Positions 12,320 to 21,679 are shown, counted from the stretch's first letter. The stretch is 64,000 bases of DNA from Agromyces sp. Marseille-P2726 (GCF_902809835.1 NZ_CADDWM010000002.1:1-64000); one strand, 5' to 3'. A program made the numbers and translations. The notes: generated by a model from the sequence alone, not told the origin.

Positions 12320-13156
12320 TCAGCGCTTGGCGGGCGGAGTGATGTGGGCCTGGGCCCGCGCGGCGTTCCGCGCCGCGAGGCGCGCCGTCCATTCGAGGCG
12401 CTCACGCTCGAGCGGGGTCGCGAACACCACCCACACGAGCAGCGCGACACCTGCCCCGACGAGCATCCCGCCGACGGTGTCCGAGAGCCAGTGCGCACCC
12501 AGGTACGTGCGGCTCGCCGCCATGAGCAACGTGTACACCGCGCCCCAGATCCAGACCCAGACGTGCGGCACGATCACCCCGAGCGCCACGGCGATGGTCG
12601 CGGCGTTCGCCACATGCCCTGAGGGGAATGAACCGAAGTCGGATGCCACGATGATGTCTTCGGGGCGGGCCCGGCCGAACAGGTTCTTCAGCAGCTGCAC
12701 CGCCCCGGCGCTCGCGGCCGAGGCGACGATGAAGTACAGCGCCCCCCACGGTCGGCGGAAGATGAGAAGCGCCAGTGCCACCGCGATCGGCACGACGAAG
12801 ACTCCCACGATGCCGCCCCCGAGGGCGTTCATGAAGTACGAGAAGACGTCGCCGGCCGGCCCGCGGACCGCCAGCACGTCCTCGGCCCACTCCTCGTCGA
12901 ACTCGAACAGGAAGTCTCGCCGCGCCGACACGATGAGGCCGAGCAGGGCCGCCGCGACCACGGCGACGACACCGCCGATCACCGGCGCCCGGCGTCCGAT
13001 CCGCTTCGCCCGCGCCTCCCGCTGTTCTGGCTTGAGGTCGTCGGCGATCGTGGGTGTCGGATCGTGACCCGTCGCCTCCTGCGCCGTGTCGGGCGCGTCG
13101 GCCGCCGGCTCCGGCGCGGGTGTCGGCCTCGACTGGTCGTGGTCGCGGTCCGTCAT
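12320..13156 (-). CDS. PAP2-family membrane phosphatase
   Basis: 278 residues. An acidic, Pro/Ala-rich cytosolic N-terminus of about 60 residues precedes a membrane domain with several hydrophobic segments. The three phosphatase motifs are KNLFGRARP, FPSGHVAN and SRTYLGAHWLSDT, so the lipid-phosphatase active site is intact. Substrate is probably a phosphatidate or polyprenyl diphosphate at the outer membrane face; this cannot be decided here. It converges on xdhC with only 12 bases between stops. Confidence 0.88.
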   Translation of the reverse strand: MTDRDHDQSRPTPAPEPAADAPDTAQEATGHDPTPTIADDLKPEQREARAKRIGRRAPVIGGVVAVVAAALLGLIVSARRDFLFEFDEEWAEDVLAVRGPAGDVFSYFMNALGGGIVGVFVVPIAVALALLIFRRPWGALYFIVASAASAGAVQLLKNLFGRARPEDIIVASDFGSFPSGHVANAATIAVALGVIVPHVWVWIWGAVYTLLMAASRTYLGAHWLSDTVGGMLVGAGVALLVWVVFATPLERERLEWTARLAARNAARAQAHITPPAKR

Positions 13157-13162
13157 CCCACC

Positions 13163-13168
13163 ACGGTA
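13163..13168 (-). promoter_or_regulatory. Putative leaderless -10 element for the PAP2 gene
   Basis: TACCGT on the minus strand, 6 bases before the ATG at 13156. The spacer GGTGGG could instead act as a weak ribosome site. Confidence 0.4.
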
Positions 13169-13255
13169 CTGGCGAGACGGCCCGCGGAAGTCGGCCTTGA
13201 CAGGCGACGCGCAGCGCGCTTCGGTCGGGGCATCGCGCCATCGCGCCATCCGCAT

Positions 13256-13357
13256 CGAGAGTGCACCTCCCGCCCGACCGAGGGCGACGAGTGCACTCTC
13301 GGTGCGGTGACCACGCGAGGCGGGGGGTCAACGGGGGGAACGGATGCCGCGGCATCC
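13256..13357. terminator. Inverted repeats between the MFS and PAP2 genes
   Basis: Two elements lie in the 209-base spacer. Arms CGAGAGTGCAC (13256-13266) and GTGCACTCTCG (13291-13301) match perfectly over 11 bp. The palindrome GGATGCCGCGGCATCC (13342-13357) lies 8 bases past the MFS stop. Both could end the MFS transcript; neither has a T-tract. No gene is seen in the spacer. Confidence 0.45.
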
Positions 13358-13365
13358 GCCCCCGT

Positions 13366-14640
13366 TCAGTCGCCGAGCGGCGGCACCGACCGCGGCCGCA
13401 CCAACGCCCAGAGCGCGATGATCGCCACGACCGCCGCGGCGGCCATGACCGAGGCCATGGGCGTCGCGCTTCCGACGCCGAGCATGCCGATGAGCGGCGA
13501 GAGCGCGCCCGCCAGCCCGAAGTTCACCGCGCCGAGGAGTGATGCGGCCGTTCCCGCTTCGGCCCCGTGCGGCGCGAGCGCCAGCACCTGCACGGCCGGG
13601 AACGCGAACCCGCAGGCGAGGATGAAGAACCAGAGCGGGATCGCGGTGCCCCAGAAGCCGGCACCGGCACGGTCGAGCACGATGATCGCGGTCGCCATGG
13701 CCAGGTGCGCGATGGTCGCCACGGCGAGGATCCACTGCGGCTGCGCGGAGCCGCGCATCAGGCGCGCACTGGTCTGCACGCCCGCGATCACGCCGAGCGA
13801 GTTCACGGCGAACAGCAGCCCGTACTCCTGCGCGGTGAACGCGTAGAGCTCTTGGAAGAGGAACGACGACGTCGACAGGTAGCCGAACAGGCCCGTGAAC
13901 GTCATACCGCCGATGACGATCGCGCCGATGTAGACGCGGTCGCGGAAGAGCGCCGCGTACCGGTCGCGAAGCGTCGCGTGCCCGGCGACATGCCGACGCG
14001 ATCGCGGCAGCGTCTCGACGATGAAGAACGCGACGGCCGCGAGGACCACCGCGCCGTAGATGCCGAGCACCCAGAAGACGCCTCGCCAGTCGACGACCGC
14101 GAGCAGCTGCGAGCCGATCACCGGCGCGAGCACCGGCGCGAGGCCGTTGACGAGCGCGAGGCGCGAGAGCATGCGCACGAGCGGCTTGCCGCCGAACAGG
14201 TCGCGCACCATCGCCATGGCCACGACGCCGCCGGCCGCAGCGCCGAACCCCTGCAGCAGCCGGAACGCGAGCAGCCACGTGATGTCGGGTGCGAGGGCCG
14301 CAGCGACGGATGCCGCGATGTGCAGGGTCGTGGCGAGGATGAGCGGCAGGCGCCGGCCGACCTTGTCGCTCCACGGTCCAACGACGAGCTGCCCGAGGCC
14401 GAAGCCGATCATGGTGCCGGTGAGCGTGAGCTGCACCGCTGCGGCCGAGACGCCGAGCTCGTCCTGCAGCACCGGGAAGGCGGGCAGGTAGAGGTCGACC
14501 GTGAAGGGCCCGAGCGCGGTGAGCGCGCCGAGCACGAGGACGTAGACGAGTCGCTGTCGGCGGGTGAGGAGATCGCCCGGGTGCGTCGACGTCGAGTGGT
14601 CGTCGGGGCGAACGATGGGGATGGAGCTCGTTGAGGACAA
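13366..14640 (-). CDS. MFS multidrug efflux transporter, Bcr/CflA type
   Basis: About 424 residues with a 12-segment hydrophobic pattern. The first segment holds LGPFTVDLYLPAFPVLQ, and MIGFGLGQLVVGPWSDKVGRRLPL is the loop 2-3 signature of the DHA1/Bcr family. Proton-driven export of drugs or metabolites is expected; the substrate is unknown. No ATG precedes the first membrane helix, and TTG at 14640 has AGGA about 8 bases upstream, so TTG is taken as the start. Confidence 0.88.
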   Translation of the reverse strand: MSSTSSIPIVRPDDHSTSTHPGDLLTRRQRLVYVLVLGALTALGPFTVDLYLPAFPVLQDELGVSAAAVQLTLTGTMIGFGLGQLVVGPWSDKVGRRLPLILATTLHIAASVAAALAPDITWLLAFRLLQGFGAAAGGVVAMAMVRDLFGGKPLVRMLSRLALVNGLAPVLAPVIGSQLLAVVDWRGVFWVLGIYGAVVLAAVAFFIVETLPRSRRHVAGHATLRDRYAALFRDRVYIGAIVIGGMTFTGLFGYLSTSSFLFQELYAFTAQEYGLLFAVNSLGVIAGVQTSARLMRGSAQPQWILAVATIAHLAMATAIIVLDRAGAGFWGTAIPLWFFILACGFAFPAVQVLALAPHGAEAGTAASLLGAVNFGLAGALSPLIGMLGVGSATPMASVMAAAAVVAIIALWALVRPRSVPPLGD

Positions 14641-14757
14641 GGCGGTTCCTGGGCGTGCTGTGGACGGGATGGCGCACGCCCTCGGGCGCCGTGGGGACAG
14701 AACGGCGGCGCCACGGGTGGGGCGCCGCCGGGGGAACGAACGTCGGCCGCTCGGGCC

Positions 14758-14771
14758 TCGAATCGATTCGA
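14758..14771. promoter_or_regulatory. 14-bp palindrome upstream of the MFS gene
   Basis: TCGAATCGATTCGA is a perfect palindrome in the 144-base gap between the ROK gene stop and the MFS start. Its place upstream of an efflux gene suggests a repressor site. No adjacent TetR or MarR gene is present, so the regulator is unknown. Confidence 0.4.
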
Positions 14772-14784
14772 CTTACGGTACAGC

Positions 14785-15957
14785 CTAGCGTGCCGCAAGC
14801 GGGTCGGCGAGCAGCGGGGCGAGCGCCGCCTCGGCCGCGCCGATCATGAGCCGGTCCCCCCCGAGGGCGGCCACGCGGATCTCGACTCCCTCGAAGGCCG
14901 CCGCCAGGGTCTGCGCCTCGACCGCCCGAGCCAGGTCGTCGAGGTCGCTCTCGGCGACGGTCGCGAGGAACCCGCCCAGCACGACGAGCGAGGGGTTGAG
15001 GGCGTTCACGGCGTTCGCGAGCGTGGCAGCGAGCACACGGCGCTGGCGTGCGAGCTCATCGGCTGCCGCGGGGTCGTCCGACTCCGCGAGCGCCGCGGCG
15101 AGCGTGGGCTCATCCACGTGCGTGAGTCCGACGACGTCGAGCAGGCGGGCCCGCGACACCTCGTCCTCGAGCACCCCGTCTGCTCCCGCGCGACGATCCC
15201 CCGGTTCGGCGAAGCCCGGCCGGTTCTGTCCGAACTCCCCGGCATACCCGCCGGTGCCCCCGACGAGTCGGCCGTGCACGATCAGGCCGCCGCCGATGCC
15301 GCTGGCGCCGCCGTTGAGGTAGACGAGGTCGTCGACGCCTCGGCCGGCGCCGAACAGGTGCTCCGCGTGGGCGCCGAGGCTCGCGTCGTTGCCGACGGCC
15401 ACGGGTAGGCCGGTCGCCGCTTCGACGAGCGCGCGCAGCGGGGCATCCGACCACTCCAGGTGCGGAGCCCAACGCACGAGTCCGTCGGCGGCGCGCACGA
15501 GGCCGGGAACCGCGAGGCCGACGCCGACGATCCGCGCACCCTGGAGTTGCCCCGCGCGCCATCGATCGATGGTCGCCGCGGTGAGCTCGGCGATTGCCTC
15601 GGGAGTCGGCAGCACGTCGACCTCGATCCGCTCGCGGACCGGGATCGCGCCGTGCAGGCCCACGGCGGCGATCGTGACGGCGTCGACCTCGGGGTTCACC
15701 GCGATGGCGAGCACGCTCGGGTCAGCTGCGACGACCGGCGACGGTCGGCCCACGCGATTCGTGGGATCGGGCGGTTGCTCGATGACGAGGCCTGCTTCGA
15801 CGAGCTCGGCGACCAGGGTAGCCACCGTCGAACGGTTCAACCCGGTCGCGGCAGTCAGTCGCGCCCTCGACCGCGGCCCCTCGAGGTGGACGAGGCCGAG
15901 CACCTTCGAAAGGTTTCGACGGTGGACGCCGTCGAACGTGCCTGCCCGGTCTGTCAC
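14785..15957 (-). CDS. ROK-family transcriptional repressor (XylR-like)
   Basis: 390 residues: an N-terminal winged helix (RARLTAATGLNRSTVATLVAELVEAGLV) and a C-terminal ROK sugar-kinase-like domain (GVGLAVPGLV, VGNDASLGAHAEHLFGAGRG, GIGGGLIVHGRLVGGTGGYAGEFG). The usual ROK zinc CxCGxxGC cluster is absent: after GEFGQNRPG there is a stretch with no cysteines. It is divergent from the sugar ABC operon, next to a locus with xylose isomerase and xylulokinase, so it is probably a XylR-type repressor. The start is GTG at 15957, with TAGAGT 6 bases upstream, suggesting a leaderless transcript. Confidence 0.85.
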   Translation of the reverse strand: MTDRAGTFDGVHRRNLSKVLGLVHLEGPRSRARLTAATGLNRSTVATLVAELVEAGLVIEQPPDPTNRVGRPSPVVAADPSVLAIAVNPEVDAVTIAAVGLHGAIPVRERIEVDVLPTPEAIAELTAATIDRWRAGQLQGARIVGVGLAVPGLVRAADGLVRWAPHLEWSDAPLRALVEAATGLPVAVGNDASLGAHAEHLFGAGRGVDDLVYLNGGASGIGGGLIVHGRLVGGTGGYAGEFGQNRPGFAEPGDRRAGADGVLEDEVSRARLLDVVGLTHVDEPTLAAALAESDDPAAADELARQRRVLAATLANAVNALNPSLVVLGGFLATVAESDLDDLARAVEAQTLAAAFEGVEIRVAALGGDRLMIGAAEAALAPLLADPLAAR

Positions 15958-15963
15958 GGGTCA

Positions 15964-15969
15964 ACTCTA
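15964..15969 (-). promoter_or_regulatory. Putative leaderless -10 element for the ROK gene
   Basis: TAGAGT on the minus strand, 6 bases before the GTG start; no Shine-Dalgarno is seen. Confidence 0.5.
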
Positions 15970-16006
15970 GGCGGGTCACGGCTTGGTGACGATCCGGCGC
16001 GCCGGT

Positions 16007-16029
16007 ATTTGTTGCGCTTGACCCCAAAT
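16007..16029. promoter_or_regulatory. Candidate ROK/XylR operator at the ABC promoter
   Basis: Arms ATTTG (16007-16011) and CAAAT (16025-16029) flank the -35 region. The left half reads ATTTGTTG, a sequence also found inverted at the xylA promoter. Both resemble the GTTTGTT/AACAAAC halves known for Bacillus XylR. Confidence 0.4.
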
Positions 16030-16046
16030 CTGAAGCGACGTATATT
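16018..16046 (+). promoter_or_regulatory. Sigma-70-type promoter of the sugar ABC operon
   Basis: TTGACC (16018-16023), a 17-base spacer, then TATATT (16041-16046). This is the clearest vegetative promoter in the window. It is followed by a 55-base leader that holds the LacI-like inverted repeat. Confidence 0.7.
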
Positions 16047-16063
16047 CATGACGTCCAGATCAC

Positions 16064-16090
16064 TTTCGATTCAAATATCGAAACTTTCGA
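16064..16090. promoter_or_regulatory. LacI-like operator in the ABC operon leader
   Basis: Perfect inverted repeat TTTCGAT, 6 bases, ATCGAAA (16064-16083), followed by a third half-site ACTTTCGA (16083-16090). The lacI promoter carries TTTCGA, 9 bases, TCGAAA. The site lies downstream of the start point, where a bound repressor would block elongation. Confidence 0.5.
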
Positions 16091-16101
16091 GAGGTTCAAT
16101 G

Positions 16102-17424
16102 ATGAACAGACGCAGCACCCGGCTCGTCGCGCTCACCGCCGCCACGGGCCTCGCCGTCGCCGCGCTCAGTGGGTGTGCCAGCGGCTCCAGCGGTCCCGAA
16201 GAGACGGGCGGCGACGTCACGGTCACGTGGTGGCACAACGGCACCGGCGAACCCCTGAAGTCGTTCTGGGAGGAGGTCGCGGCCGAGTTCGAGGCGGACC
16301 ACCCCGGAGTCACCGTCGATGTCGAGGCCTTTCAGAACGAAGACCTCCAGCGCACCCTGATTCCGAACGCCCTCCAGGCGGGCGGCGACGCCGCCCCCGA
16401 CCTGTTCATGGTCTGGGCCGAGGGCGAGATCAAGGCCCAGGTCGAGGCCGGTTACCTCAAGGATCTCAGCGGCCTCACCGATGTCGTCGAGAGCGTGGGC
16501 GGTGCGGGCACCGGTTGGAACGTCGACGGCAAGCAGTACGGCATCCCCTTCCGCTTCGGCATCGAGGGCATCTGGTACAACTCCGACCAGTTCGAGCAGG
16601 CGGGGATCACCGAGACCCCGGCCACCTTCGACGAGTTCGGCGAAGCGATCACCAAGCTCGCCGAATCGGGCGTCTCGCCGATCGGCGTCGGCGCGGGCGA
16701 CGGCTGGCCGGCGGCCCACTGGTGGTACCAGTTCGCCATCAAGACGTGCTCGGGCGACTCGCTCAAGAAGGCGGCTGAGACGCTCGACTTCAGCGACGCC
16801 TGCTTCGTCGAGGCCGGCGAGAACCTGAAGTCGTGGATGGACGGGTTCGAGGGCGACCTGCCGTTCCAGGCGAACCCCACGAGCACGCCGGCCCAGAGCG
16901 TGCCGAACAGCGCGGCGGGCCTGCTCGCCGCGCAGACGACGTCGATGGAGCTCATGGGCACCTGGCACCGCGGCGAGGTCGCGAAGCTCGTTCCCGGCGC
17001 TCCCGCCGACAACCCGCCGGCACCCGAATGGCTCTCCTGGATGCCCGTGCCCGACATCGAGGGCGCCGCGGGGGAGCCCGGGGCGGCACTCGGCTCCGGC
17101 GACGCGGGGGGCGTCTACGTCGACGCTCCCGACGAGACGCTCGAGCTGCTCGAGTACGTCATGAGCGAAGACGTGCAGACGCGCTTCGCCGCCACGGGAG
17201 AGATCCCGACGGTCGCAGGCGCCGAGGCCGGCATCACCGACCCGGTGCTCAAGCAGATCGCCGAAGGCACGGTCAACGCCTCGCTCGTCGTGACCTGGCT
17301 CGACACGCAGTACGGCCCGGTCATCGGCCAGGCGATGAACGACGCGATCGTCAACCTGATGTTCGGGAACGGCACGCCGGAGCAGATCCCCGAGGCGATG
17401 AACGCCGCGGCTGCCACGCTCTAG
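16102..17424 (+). CDS. Sugar ABC transporter substrate-binding lipoprotein
   Basis: 440-residue family 1 extracellular solute-binding protein. Positively charged MNRRSTR, a hydrophobic stretch and the lipobox LSGC mark a lipoprotein. VTWWHNGTGEPLKSFWEEVAAEFEADHPG is the typical N-terminal fold of oligosaccharide binders. It is expected to capture a sugar, probably a beta-xyloside or glucoside given the GH3, xylA and xylB neighbours. GAGAGG 6 bases before the ATG at 16102 favours this start over the ATG at 16099. First gene of the operon. Confidence 0.9.
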   Translation: MNRRSTRLVALTAATGLAVAALSGCASGSSGPEETGGDVTVTWWHNGTGEPLKSFWEEVAAEFEADHPGVTVDVEAFQNEDLQRTLIPNALQAGGDAAPDLFMVWAEGEIKAQVEAGYLKDLSGLTDVVESVGGAGTGWNVDGKQYGIPFRFGIEGIWYNSDQFEQAGITETPATFDEFGEAITKLAESGVSPIGVGAGDGWPAAHWWYQFAIKTCSGDSLKKAAETLDFSDACFVEAGENLKSWMDGFEGDLPFQANPTSTPAQSVPNSAAGLLAAQTTSMELMGTWHRGEVAKLVPGAPADNPPAPEWLSWMPVPDIEGAAGEPGAALGSGDAGGVYVDAPDETLELLEYVMSEDVQTRFAATGEIPTVAGAEAGITDPVLKQIAEGTVNASLVVTWLDTQYGPVIGQAMNDAIVNLMFGNGTPEQIPEAMNAAAATL

Positions 17425-17427
17425 CCG

Positions 17428-18420
17428 ATGACCGCAACCGAAACGACCGGGCCCGCGGTTTCCGCCGCGGGCCCGGCCCCTGCACCCAGCACGAGGCGCC
17501 GCAACCGAGCCCGCGCCGGTCAGCGACGCGAGGTCGCACTCTTCGCCGGGCCGGCCGTGATCGTCTACGTCGTCTTCGTCCTGCTTCCCGTGCTGCTGGC
17601 GGGGTACTACAGCTTCTTCAACTGGAACGGCCTCGGCCCACTCGACCGATTCGTCGGCATCGACAACTACGTCAGGCTGCTGACCGACCCGGTGTTCCAC
17701 ACCTCGGTCTACAACAACTTCTTCATCATCGTGCTGTCCCTGCTCGTCCAGGGACCGATCGCGATCCTCGTCGCCCTGCTCATGAACCGGCGCCTGCGCT
17801 TCCGCGGGATGCTGCGCGCCCTCATCTTCGTGCCCTACGTGCTCAGCGAGGTCACCGCCGGCCTCGCGTGGCAGATCCTGCTGCAGTCCGTGCCCCCCAC
17901 GCGCTGGGGCCCATTCGACACCATGCTGCAGGGGATCGGCATCCAGGACCCCCCGGCGTGGCTGGCGGACCCGAACGTGGTGATGTGGACGATGTTCGGC
18001 ATCCTCACCTGGAAGTACCTGGGTCTCGCGATCATCCTCATGCTCGCCGGCCTCGCCGGCGTGCCCGAGGAGCTCTACGAAGCGGCCGCCCTCGACGGCG
18101 CCGGCTGGTGGAAGACCCAGTGGTACATCACCGTGCCGCTGCTCGGACCGACCATCCGCATCTGGGCCTTCCTGTCGATCATCGGCTCGCTGCAGCTCTT
18201 CGACATGGTGTGGATCGTGACCGGCGGCGGACCACTCAATGCGTCGAACACCATGGCGGTCTACATGGTCAAGTACGGCCTGAACGTCTCGCAGATCGGC
18301 TTCGGCAGCGCCGTCGCCGTCGTGCTGTTCTTCATCTCCCTCTTCATCGCACTGGGCTACCAGCGCTTCGCGCTGCGGCGCGACCTCGAGGGCTCGCTCA
18401 CGGGAGGGAAACGCACGTGA
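17428..18420 (+). CDS. Sugar ABC transporter permease 1
   Basis: 330 residues with six predicted membrane segments (MalF/UgpA type), after a Pro/Ala/Arg-rich cytosolic N-terminus. The EAA loop is seen as EELYEAAALDGAGWWKTQWYITVPLLGP, which docks the ATPase. No ATPase gene is present in the operon, so a shared MsiK-like ATPase encoded elsewhere is likely, as known for actinobacterial sugar importers. It starts 3 bases after the binding-protein stop. Confidence 0.92.
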   Translation: MTATETTGPAVSAAGPAPAPSTRRRNRARAGQRREVALFAGPAVIVYVVFVLLPVLLAGYYSFFNWNGLGPLDRFVGIDNYVRLLTDPVFHTSVYNNFFIIVLSLLVQGPIAILVALLMNRRLRFRGMLRALIFVPYVLSEVTAGLAWQILLQSVPPTRWGPFDTMLQGIGIQDPPAWLADPNVVMWTMFGILTWKYLGLAIILMLAGLAGVPEELYEAAALDGAGWWKTQWYITVPLLGPTIRIWAFLSIIGSLQLFDMVWIVTGGGPLNASNTMAVYMVKYGLNVSQIGFGSAVAVVLFFISLFIALGYQRFALRRDLEGSLTGGKRT

Positions 18421-19316
18421 CCGTCACCACCGCCACTCCGCCCGCATCCGAGGCATCCACCCCGAGGCGCCGAGCGAGCCGGGGCCGCATCGACTGGGGC
18501 CAGCCGGTCGTCTACGTCGTCGCGCTCGCCGTCGTTGCCGTCGCGATCGGACCCGTGATCTACGTCTTCATCTCGGGCTTCCGCACCAACCCCGACTTCT
18601 TCACCGATCCGGCCGGCCTGCCGAACCCGTGGACGGTCGAGAACTACGCGCGGGTGCTCGGCGACTCCAGCTTCTGGAACCAGGTGCTCGCGAGCACCGT
18701 GACGGCCCTGGGCACGACCATCGGCGTCATGCTCCTCGGCGTCATGGCCGCGTTCGTGATTGCACGGTACGAGTTCAGGGGCCGCGGGGTTCTGTACGCA
18801 CTGTTCACCACCGGGCTCCTGTTCCCGCTCACGATCTCGATCCTCCCGCTGACCGTGCTGCTGCGGCAGATGGGCCTCTTCGGCAACTGGTGGGGGCTCA
18901 TCGTCCCGCAGGTGGCGTTCGCGCTGCCGTTGACGATCATCATCCTCACGCCGTTCCTGCGCGCCATCCCGGTCGAGCTCGAAGACGCCGCGCTGGTCGA
19001 CGGCGCCAGTCGGGTCGGGTTCTTCTGGCGCATCCTGCTGCCCCTGTCGATGCCGGGTCTCATGACGGTCGGCGTCCTCGCGTTCGTCGGAAGCTGGAAC
19101 GCCTATCTCCTGCCGCTGTTCGTGCTGCAGGCGGGCGGTGCCGGCATCGACAACTACACCCTGCCGCTCGGCGTGCAGTTCTACTCGACGGCGTATGGGC
19201 AGGACACCACCGGCGTGCTGGCCTACACGGCGCTCGCAATGCTCCCCGCAATCCTGTTCTTCACCTTGGCCGAGCGGCGCATCGTCGGCGGCCTGCAGGG
19301 GGCGGTGAAGGGATGA
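18417..19316 (+). CDS. Sugar ABC transporter permease 2
   Basis: 299 residues, MalG-type permease with about six membrane segments and the EAA motif ELEDAALVDGASRVGFFWRILLPLSMPG. The GTG start at 18417 overlaps the previous stop as GTGA and is preceded by GGGAGGG. It pairs with permease 1 to form the membrane channel. It ends in an ATGA overlap with the GH3 gene, so uptake and hydrolysis are co-expressed. Confidence 0.92.
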   Translation: MTVTTATPPASEASTPRRRASRGRIDWGQPVVYVVALAVVAVAIGPVIYVFISGFRTNPDFFTDPAGLPNPWTVENYARVLGDSSFWNQVLASTVTALGTTIGVMLLGVMAAFVIARYEFRGRGVLYALFTTGLLFPLTISILPLTVLLRQMGLFGNWWGLIVPQVAFALPLTIIILTPFLRAIPVELEDAALVDGASRVGFFWRILLPLSMPGLMTVGVLAFVGSWNAYLLPLFVLQAGGAGIDNYTLPLGVQFYSTAYGQDTTGVLAYTALAMLPAILFFTLAERRIVGGLQGAVKG

Positions 19317-21679
19317 CGACCTTGAACGATCGATCGACGGATGCCGCGTGGCGCGACCCTGCGCGCCCGCTCGACGAGCGCGTCGACGCGCTCGTCGCGG
19401 CGATGACCCTCGACGAGAAGCTGGCCCAGCTCTACGGCGTGTGGGTCGGCGCGTCCGACGACGGCCACGCCGACGTGGCGCCGCACCAGCACGACCTCAA
19501 CGACGTGGTCGACCTCGACGAGCTGCTGCCGTCGGGGCTCGGACAGGTCACCCGCCCGTTCGGCACGGCGCCCGTCGACGCTGCGGTCGGCGCGCTCTCG
19601 CTCGTTCGCATGCAGGAGCGCATCGTCGCCGCGAACCGGTTCGGCATCCCCGCCATCGCGCACGAGGAGTGCCTCGCGGGCTTCGCGGCCTGGGGCGCGA
19701 CGGCGTATCCCGTGCCGCTGTCGTGGGGCGCGACGTTCGACCCCGCGCTCGTCGAGCGCATGGCGCGGCGCATCGGCGACGACATGCGAGCGGTCGGCGT
19801 CCACCAGGGGCTCGCGCCCGTGCTCGACGTCGTGCGCGACGCCCGCTGGGGCCGCGTCGAGGAGACGATCGGCGAGGACCCGTACCTCGTCGCCACGGTG
19901 GGCACTGCGTACGTGCGCGGGCTCGAGGCATCCGGCATCGTCTCGACCCTGAAGCACTTCGTCGGCTACTCAGCGTCGAAGGCGGGACGCAACCTCGCGC
20001 CCGTCTCGGTCGGACCTCGCGAGCTCGGCGACGTGCTGCTGCCGCCGTTCGAGATGGCCGTGCGCGAGGGCGGCGCTCGCAGCGTCATGAACTCGTACTC
20101 CGACGTCGACGGCGTGCCGTCCGCGGCCGACCGCTGGCTGCTGACCGAACTGCTGCGCGAGACCTGGGGCTTCGACGGCACGGTCGTCGCCGACTACTTC
20201 GCGGTGGCGTTCCTGAAGCTGCTGCACGGCGTGGCCGACACGTGGGCGGATGCCGCTGCGGCGGCGCTCGAGGCCGGCATCGACGTCGAGCTGCCCACCG
20301 TGAAGGCGTTCGGCGAACCCCTGCGCGCGGCCGTGGCATCGGGGGCGGTGGATGTCGCGCTCATCGACACGGCGCTGCGGCGCGTGCTGCGGCAGAAGGC
20401 CGAACTCGGACTGCTCGACCCCGGATGGACACCGGTGCCCCCGGCGCTCGACGGCGTCGACCTGGCGGATGCCGCGGCCGTTCGCGGCACGATCGACCTC
20501 GATCCGCCCGCCAACCGCCAGCTGGCGCGCCAGCTCGCCGAGCGCGCCGTCGTGCTCGTGCGCAACGACGGCACACTGCCGCTCGCGGCATCCGTTCCGC
20601 GCACGATCGCGGTCATCGGGCCGAACGCCGACGACCCGTACGCGATGCTCGGCTGCTACTCGTTCCCGACGCACGTCGTGACGCAGCACCCCGGCGTCGA
20701 GATGGGCATCCGGATCCCGTCGCTGCTCGACGCCATTCGGGCCGAGTTCCCCGGCAGCGACATCCGTCACCTCGTCGGAACCACGGTCGACGGCGGCGAG
20801 ACCGACGGGCTCGCGGATGCCGCGGCGCTGGCCGCCTCCGCCGACGTCGTGGTGCTCGCGCTCGGCGACCGTGCGGGGCTGTTCGGTCGCGGCACGAGCG
20901 GCGAGGGGTGCGACGCCGAGACGCTCGACCTGCCCGGCGCGCAGCAGCAGCTCGTGGACGCGGTGCTCGACACCGGGACGCCCACGGTGCTCGCGCTGCT
21001 CGCGGGGCGGCCGTACGCGCTCGGGCGGGCCGTCTCGGAGGCAGCCGGCATCGTGCAGGCGTTCTTCGCCGGGGAGGAGGGCGCTCCGGCGATCGCCGGC
21101 GTGCTGAGCGGCCGGGTGAACCCGAGCGGGCGGCTGCCCGTGTCGATCCCGGCGACGCCCGGCACCCAGCCCACGACGTACCTCGCGGCGCCGCTCGGCC
21201 AGGCGAGCGACGTGTCGAACATCGACCCGACCGCCGCGTTCGCCTTCGGGCATGGGCTCGGATACACGCGCTTCGAGTGGTCGTCCTTCGGCGGCGACGA
21301 GGACACGATCGAGGGCGACGGCACGGCGACCGTGCGCGTGCGCGTGCGAAACGCGGGCGACCGGGTCGGCACCGAGGTCGTGCAGCTGTACCTGCACGAC
21401 CCGGTCGCCTCCATCGTGCGGCCGGTGCAGCGGTTGATCGGATTCGCCCGCGTCGAGCTCGGACCCGGTGAGTCGGCGGAGGTCGCGTTCGGCGTGCCGG
21501 CCGACCTGACGTCGTTCACGTCGCGCTCGGGCGAACGCATCGTCGAGACGGGTGCGATCGTGCTGAGCGTCGGGCGCTCGAGCGCCGACCTCGTGTACCG
21601 TCACGAGGTCCGCATCACCGGGCCCGTGCGCGTGGTCGACCACACCCGGGCTCTGCACCCGACGGTCACGGTCGGCTGA
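19313..21679 (+). CDS. Glycoside hydrolase family 3 (beta-glucosidase/beta-xylosidase)
   Basis: 788 residues without a signal peptide, so it acts in the cytosol on imported oligosaccharides. The (beta/alpha)8 domain holds RWGRVEETIGEDPYLV, LKHFVGYSASKAGRN and GTVVADYFAV, where the Asp is the likely nucleophile. The second domain has GTSGEGCDAETLDLPG (acid/base Glu region), and a fibronectin-III-like domain ends the protein (VQLYLHDPVASIVRPVQRLIGF). Neighbouring xylA and xylB favour a xyloside substrate, but the sequence alone does not separate glucosidase from xylosidase. Confidence 0.9.
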   Translation: MTTLNDRSTDAAWRDPARPLDERVDALVAAMTLDEKLAQLYGVWVGASDDGHADVAPHQHDLNDVVDLDELLPSGLGQVTRPFGTAPVDAAVGALSLVRMQERIVAANRFGIPAIAHEECLAGFAAWGATAYPVPLSWGATFDPALVERMARRIGDDMRAVGVHQGLAPVLDVVRDARWGRVEETIGEDPYLVATVGTAYVRGLEASGIVSTLKHFVGYSASKAGRNLAPVSVGPRELGDVLLPPFEMAVREGGARSVMNSYSDVDGVPSAADRWLLTELLRETWGFDGTVVADYFAVAFLKLLHGVADTWADAAAAALEAGIDVELPTVKAFGEPLRAAVASGAVDVALIDTALRRVLRQKAELGLLDPGWTPVPPALDGVDLADAAAVRGTIDLDPPANRQLARQLAERAVVLVRNDGTLPLAASVPRTIAVIGPNADDPYAMLGCYSFPTHVVTQHPGVEMGIRIPSLLDAIRAEFPGSDIRHLVGTTVDGGETDGLADAAALAASADVVVLALGDRAGLFGRGTSGEGCDAETLDLPGAQQQLVDAVLDTGTPTVLALLAGRPYALGRAVSEAAGIVQAFFAGEEGAPAIAGVLSGRVNPSGRLPVSIPATPGTQPTTYLAAPLGQASDVSNIDPTAAFAFGHGLGYTRFEWSSFGGDEDTIEGDGTATVRVRVRNAGDRVGTEVVQLYLHDPVASIVRPVQRLIGFARVELGPGESAEVAFGVPADLTSFTSRSGERIVETGAIVLSVGRSSADLVYRHEVRITGPVRVVDHTRALHPTVTVG

